NCBI GenBank assembly: GCA_009694375.1
Contig: SHVB01000004.1
Coordinates: forward strand, 33,296 to 97,295
Source of the DNA: Acidimicrobiia bacterium
GTDB lineage: Bacteria; Actinomycetota; Acidimicrobiia; Acidimicrobiales; VFJN01
Direction: 5' to 3'
Length of the DNA: 64,000 nt
Shown here: positions 60,294 through 64,000 of the stretch, piece by piece
How positions within the stretch are numbered: position 1 is the first letter of the stretch
Layout of the letters: each line of letters begins with the position of its first letter
The notes under the pieces: generated by a model
Database searches by the model: none
What the model was told of the DNA's origin: nothing
What the model saw: only the letters and a program-made list of their open reading frames with translations
Position numbers and translations under genes: made by a program

Positions 60294-61652
60294 ATGGAGC
60301 GGCGGATCTTCGGACTGGAGAACGAATACGGGGTGACCTGCACCTTTCGGGGTCAGCGGCGCTTGAGCCCTGATGAGGTGGCCCGCTACCTGTTCCGTCG
60401 AGTGGTGTCCTGGGGCCGCAGCAGCAACGTGTTCCTGGCCAACGGGTCTCGGCTCTATCTCGATGTCGGGTCGCACCCGGAGTACGCCACTGCCGAGTGC
60501 GACGCGGTCCTGGACCTGGTGACCCATGACAAAGCGGGGGAGCGGATCCTTGAGCAGTTGCTGGCCTCGGCCGAACAACGCCTCGAGGAGGAGGGAATCC
60601 GAGGGGTGATCTACCTCTTCAAGAACAACACCGATTCAGCGGGCAACAGTTACGGCTGCCACGAGAACTACCTCACTTCCCGACGGGATGATTTCGGTCA
60701 CTACGCCGAGGTGCTCATCCCCTTTTTCGTGTCTCGGCAGATCTACGCCGGGGCGGGGAAGGTGCTGCAGACCGCTCGCGGGGCGATGTACTGCATCTCC
60801 CAGCGCGCCGAGCACATCTGGGAGGGGGTGAGTTCGGCCACCACCCGCAGTAGGCCGATCATCAACACTCGGGACGAGCCTCATGCCGACGCCGAGCGGT
60901 ATCGGCGCCTGCATGTCATCGTGGGCGATTCCAACATGAGCGAGTACGCCACCTTCCTGAAGGTGGGTGCTACCGGGATTCTGCTGCGGATGCTGGAGGA
61001 TCCCAGCCAGGTACTACGAGACCTCACGCTCGAGAACCCCATCCGGGCCATTCGCGAAATCAGTCACGATCCCGCCTGTCGCCGCAAGGTCCGCCTCGCC
61101 AATGGTCGGGAGTTGTCGGCGCTGGACATCCAGAGCGAGTATCTCGCCAAGGCTCTCAAGTATGCCGAGACGAGAGACTTCACGGCGCAAGAGAAACAAG
61201 CTCTGCAGATGTGGGAGCACTGCGTGACCACCATCGAGCGCGATCCGATGGACCTCGACCGCGAATGTGACTGGGTGATCAAGCACAAGCTCATCGAGGG
61301 CTACCGGGCCAAGCACGACGTAGCCCTTACCGATCCGAAAGTGGCCCTGATCGACCTGCAGTATCACGACATCAGTCGTTCTCGGGGACTCTTCTACAAG
61401 ATGCAGGATGCGGGCATGGTGGAGCGCACCTGTACTGACGCCGCCATCGACGAAGCAGTGGAGACGCCCCCGCAGACCACGCGGGCTCGACTCCGGGGTG
61501 AGTTCATCCGACGCGCCAAGGAGCGCAAGAGGGATTACACGGTTGATTGGGTACACCTGAAGCTCAACGATCAGGCCCAGCGCACCGTCCTGTGCAAAGA
61601 CCCGTTCCGGTCGCGCGACGAGCGCGTCGAGAAGCTCATCGCGTCGCTCTAG
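60294..61652 (+). CDS. pafA: Pup-protein ligase PafA
   Basis: 452 aa, paralogous to Dop. [12 protein letters not shown] at 7-18 holds the catalytic/metal Glu; [18 protein letters not shown] is the nucleotide site; no Dop loop is seen. Uses ATP to join the Pup C-terminal Glu to substrate lysines. ATG at 60294, 4 nt after the prcA stop. Confidence 0.96.
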   Translation: MERRIFGLENEYGVTCTFRGQRRLSPDEVARYLFRRVVSWGRSSNVFLANGSRLYLDVGSHPEYATAECDAVLDLVTHDKAGERILEQLLASAEQRLEEEGIRGVIYLFKNNTDSAGNSYGCHENYLTSRRDDFGHYAEVLIPFFVSRQIYAGAGKVLQTARGAMYCISQRAEHIWEGVSSATTRSRPIINTRDEPHADAERYRRLHVIVGDSNMSEYATFLKVGATGILLRMLEDPSQVLRDLTLENPIRAIREISHDPACRRKVRLANGRELSALDIQSEYLAKALKYAETRDFTAQEKQALQMWEHCVTTIERDPMDLDRECDWVIKHKLIEGYRAKHDVALTDPKVALIDLQYHDISRSRGLFYKMQDAGMVERTCTDAAIDEAVETPPQTTRARLRGEFIRRAKERKRDYTVDWVHLKLNDQAQRTVLCKDPFRSRDERVEKLIASL

Positions 61653-61656
61653 CGCT

Positions 61657-62655
61657 ATGCCCTCCTTCCGTACCGGGGTAGTGACGGGCCTACTGTCGGA
61701 ACGGGCGGGTCTCCAGCGCGTGGAGACCGACCGCGGGCGGGCCTATGTGCTCACCCAACTCACCGGCTCGGTAGCGGTGGGCGACTCCGTCGTGCTCAAC
61801 ACCACCGCAGTGGACCTTCATCTCGGCACCGGGGGCTGGCACATCGTGCACTGGAATCTGGCCCGCCAGGAATTTCATGAGCCCGGCCCGGGCCACATTA
61901 TGAAGTTGCGCTACACCAGCCTCCAGGTGGATGCCGGCAGCGCCGAGGAACACCATCCCGACCTCCCCCATGCCCTGGAGGGGATGCCGGTGGTGGTGGG
62001 CGGTCTGCACAGTCAGGTCCCGTGCATCGCAGTGGCAATCCGGGCCGCGGTACCCGACGCTCGGATTGCCTATGTGATGACCGACGGCGCCGCGTTGCCG
62101 ATCGCCCTGTCGGATCTGGTGGCGGCGTTGGCGGGATCGGGGTTGGTGGCGGCGACCATCACGGCCGGACATGCCTTTGGCGGCGACCTGGAAGCGGTAT
62201 CGGTGCCCTCGGCCCTGGCCCTGGCCCGTCATGTGGTGGGCGCCGATCTGGCCATCGTGGCGATGGGGCCGGGAGTGGTGGGCACCGGCACGACCCTGGG
62301 CACATCCTCAGTGGAGGTGGCGGGCATCTTGGATGCGGCCGCCGCCCTGGGTGGGCGCCCCATCGCCGCGCTGCGGATGTCCGATGGCGACGAACGGGAA
62401 CGCCACCAGCGGGTGAGCCACCACAGCCATACCGCGCTCGATCTCACCCGGTCACCGGTGCTGGTGGCTTCGCCCTTCCCGGGGGCGTTCGCCCATGACC
62501 GCCATGATGTGCGGGAGGTTCCCCCCCGAGACATCCCGGCTCTACTCGCCGCCGCCGGCCTGGAGGTGACCACGATGGGGCGTGGTCCGGAGGCGGATCC
62601 GCTTTTCTTCGCCGCCGCGGGGGCGGCGGGAACCCTGGCCGCCTCGCTCCTTTGA
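61657..62655 (+). CDS. DUF3866 family protein
   Basis: 332 aa. Actinobacterial family; GGWHIVHWNLARQEFHEPGP, MKLRYTSLQVDAGSAEE and a MGPGVVGTGTTLGTSSVEV segment with Gly-rich loops that look nucleotide- or phosphate-binding. RHQRVSHHSHTALDL is His-rich and could bind metal. No known role. It lies 4 nt after pafA and 18 nt before pafB, so it is carried in the proteasome locus. Confidence 0.8.
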   Translation: MPSFRTGVVTGLLSERAGLQRVETDRGRAYVLTQLTGSVAVGDSVVLNTTAVDLHLGTGGWHIVHWNLARQEFHEPGPGHIMKLRYTSLQVDAGSAEEHHPDLPHALEGMPVVVGGLHSQVPCIAVAIRAAVPDARIAYVMTDGAALPIALSDLVAALAGSGLVAATITAGHAFGGDLEAVSVPSALALARHVVGADLAIVAMGPGVVGTGTTLGTSSVEVAGILDAAAALGGRPIAALRMSDGDERERHQRVSHHSHTALDLTRSPVLVASPFPGAFAHDRHDVREVPPRDIPALLAAAGLEVTTMGRGPEADPLFFAAAGAAGTLAASLL

Positions 62656-62660
62656 CTGGC

Positions 62661-62666
62661 TAAGGT
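62661..62666 (+). promoter_or_regulatory. putative -10 box (TAAGGT), leaderless, for pafBC
   Basis: TAAGGT ends 7 nt before the pafB GTG at 62674. Confidence 0.5.
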
Positions 62667-62673
62667 CCTGCGG

Positions 62674-63594
62674 GTGTCGAGCAGGAAGTTGGAACGTCTA
62701 TTGAACCTGACGGCCCTGCTTCTCGACGCTCGTGTGCCGGTGTCGGCGGAGAAAATCCAGACGGATCTGGATTATCCCGACGATGTGGTGGCCTTCCGGC
62801 GGGCGTTTGCGCGCGACAAGGAGGAACTCCGGGAGATGGGGATCCCGTTGCGGCTGGAGCCGGTTCCCGCCAGCTTTCCCGCCGTCGATGGGTACCGGAT
62901 TCCGCGGGAGGAATACGCCTTGCGGGATCCCGGCCTCACGATCGACGAACTCGCCGCGTTGCACCTCGCCGTATCCGCGGTGCAGGTGGAGGGGCTTTCC
63001 GCCATCCCGGGGCTCTTGAAATTGGGGGGGATCGTGGCGGGGGTGGGTTCCGACATCGGGGTACGGGTGGCTCCCTTGCCCGCCGATCCAAATCTGGCCT
63101 GCCTGTTCGCAGCGGTGGCCGGTCGTACGCCGGTGAGTATGCGCTACGGCGACCAAGACCGCGTGATCGATCCGTATCGTCTCGAGTTTCTGCGGGGGCG
63201 CTGGTATCTCACGGGCTACGACCATCTCCGTGAGGACGTGCGCAATTTCCGATTGAGTCGAATCGAGGGCAGGGTTGTCCCCACCGGTGGGGAGGCTTTT
63301 GCGGCGGTGGCGCCGTCCCTGGAGCAGGCGGGGGCGTCGTGGGAGTTAGGGGATGAGGAACCAGTCGTGGCCCGCCTACGCATCGGAGGGCCGCCGGCGC
63401 AATGGGCATTGCAACACTTCGGGTCTGATCGCGTCGTAGAGGTGGCCGAGGATGGGTCGGTGGTCATCGACCTTCCGGTCAACCACCGCAGCGCCTTTCG
63501 ATCCTTTGTCTTGTCGTTCCTCGACCACGCCGAGATTTTGTCGCCGGCGGAGTTGCGCGAAGACCTGATGCGTTGGCTACGGGGCATCACATGA
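62674..63594 (+). CDS. pafB: WYL-domain transcriptional activator PafB
   Basis: 306 aa. N-terminal winged helix (LERLLNLTALLLDARVPVSA), middle domain, then the WYL domain (FLRGRWYLTGYD at about 172-183) and the WCX C-terminal region. With PafC it activates the RecA-independent DNA-damage response in mycobacteria. GTG with a -10 box 7 nt upstream; pafC overlaps its stop (ATGA). Confidence 0.93.
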   Translation: MSSRKLERLLNLTALLLDARVPVSAEKIQTDLDYPDDVVAFRRAFARDKEELREMGIPLRLEPVPASFPAVDGYRIPREEYALRDPGLTIDELAALHLAVSAVQVEGLSAIPGLLKLGGIVAGVGSDIGVRVAPLPADPNLACLFAAVAGRTPVSMRYGDQDRVIDPYRLEFLRGRWYLTGYDHLREDVRNFRLSRIEGRVVPTGGEAFAAVAPSLEQAGASWELGDEEPVVARLRIGGPPAQWALQHFGSDRVVEVAEDGSVVIDLPVNHRSAFRSFVLSFLDHAEILSPAELREDLMRWLRGIT

Positions 63595-64000
63595 GTGCGC
63601 CTGCGAATTCGGGGGCGGCGCAGCGAATGCAGCGGCTACTGGCCATGGTGCCCTGGATCGTGGCCCAGGATGGCCCCCTCACCGCCGAGGTGTGCGCCCG
63701 CTTCGATGTCACCCCTGAGCAACTCGCCGCCGATCTTGAGGTGATCTGGTTGGTGGGACTGCCGCCCTACACCCCCGACGCCCTGATCGATGTGGTGCAG
63801 GAAGGGGACCGCGTCCATATCCGATTCGCCGACGTATTCGACCAGCCACAACGCCTCACGCCCGAGCAGGCCGTGGCCCTGCTCACCGCTGGCTCCTCGG
63901 TGCTGGCCTTGCCCGGCGCCGATCCCGACGGTCCTCTGGGGCGGGGGGTGGGCAAGTTGGCCGCCGTACTCGGGGTGCACGCGGATCAGGTACTGGAGGT
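63591..64000 (+). CDS. pafC: WYL-domain transcriptional activator PafC, partial
   Basis: 136 residues are visible before the window ends. N-terminal HTH (RMQRLLAMVPWIVAQ, then VCARFDVTPEQLAADLEVIW) and the start of the linker domain (DRVHIRFADVFDQPQRLTPE). The WYL domain would follow outside. Forms a heterodimer with PafB. ATG overlaps the pafB stop by 4 nt. Confidence 0.9.
   Translation, partial: MSAPANSGAAQRMQRLLAMVPWIVAQDGPLTAEVCARFDVTPEQLAADLEVIWLVGLPPYTPDALIDVVQEGDRVHIRFADVFDQPQRLTPEQAVALLTAGSSVLALPGADPDGPLGRGVGKLAAVLGVHADQVLE

Noticed and set aside
1..64000. tRNA, rRNA, CRISPR, riboswitch, intact IS element
   Set aside because: Intergenic gaps are short; none showed cloverleaf, repeat-spacer or transposase patterns.

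Overview
The window is a gene-dense stretch (about 65% GC by eye) of an actinobacterial chromosome. The evidence is a complete Pup-proteasome locus, a fused FbiC for coenzyme F420, an AftD-like arabinofuranosyltransferase, and actinobacterial DUF3151 and DUF3866 proteins. The mix, with ADP-forming acyl-CoA synthetase subunits, many fatty acyl-CoA enzymes and no mycolate genes, makes me favour class Acidimicrobiia; that placement is inference. I saw no rRNA, tRNA, CRISPR array, intact insertion sequence or prophage.

Layout. (1) 1-15.7 kb, cell envelope: GT4 glycosyltransferase (cut by the window edge), polyprenol-phosphate mannose synthase, FAD oxidoreductase, AftD-like protein, two more GT-C-type membrane proteins, a 2OG-Fe(II) oxygenase and an acyltransferase, with a DNA glycosylase and an acyl-CoA synthetase among them. 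(2) 15.7-22.1 kb: cyclophilin and a five-gene oligopeptide-type ABC importer with a recognisable promoter and palindrome. (3) 22.1-31 kb: lytic transglycosylase, crotonase, GDPD phosphodiesterase, a broken copy of an acyl-CoA synthetase, an unknown membrane protein, the intact acyl-CoA synthetase, a SirB1-type protein and an acyl-CoA dehydrogenase. (4) 31-38.8 kb: hydrolases, patatin-like protein, DUF3151, a MobA-rhodanese fusion, RNase D, a GH13 glucosidase and small proteins. (5) 38.8-45.6 kb: fbiC, then pgl, tal and tkt on the minus strand, with a divergent TetR regulator. (6) 45.6-49 kb: GH84 hexosaminidase divergent from split ADP-forming acyl-CoA synthetase genes. (7) 49-53.5 kb: a tightly coupled run of small membrane proteins, a TtuB-like sulfur carrier, TtuA-like tRNA thiolase, TrmI and a MarP-like protease. 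(8) 53.5-64 kb: SLC41/MgtE transporter, ferredoxin, then mpa/arc, dop, pup, prcB, prcA, pafA, DUF3866, pafB and pafC (cut by the edge).

How the parts fit. The envelope genes look like assembly of a polyprenyl-linked, arabinose- or mannose-containing glycan. The pentose-phosphate genes lie beside F420 biosynthesis with no zwf or opcA, which suggests that a cofactor-F420 glucose-6-phosphate dehydrogenase elsewhere could feed Pgl. The ttuB-ttuA-trmI run would modify two neighbouring T-loop positions of tRNA. The proteasome locus supplies tag (Pup), ligase (PafA), depupylase (Dop), unfoldase (Mpa), core (PrcAB) and the PafBC DNA-damage regulator.

The broadest signal is regulatory. A TANNNT hexamer sits 6-8 nt upstream of the start codon of at least 21 transcription-unit-leading genes, and 9 nt upstream of three more. 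This is the signature of leaderless transcription, and I used it to choose several start codons.
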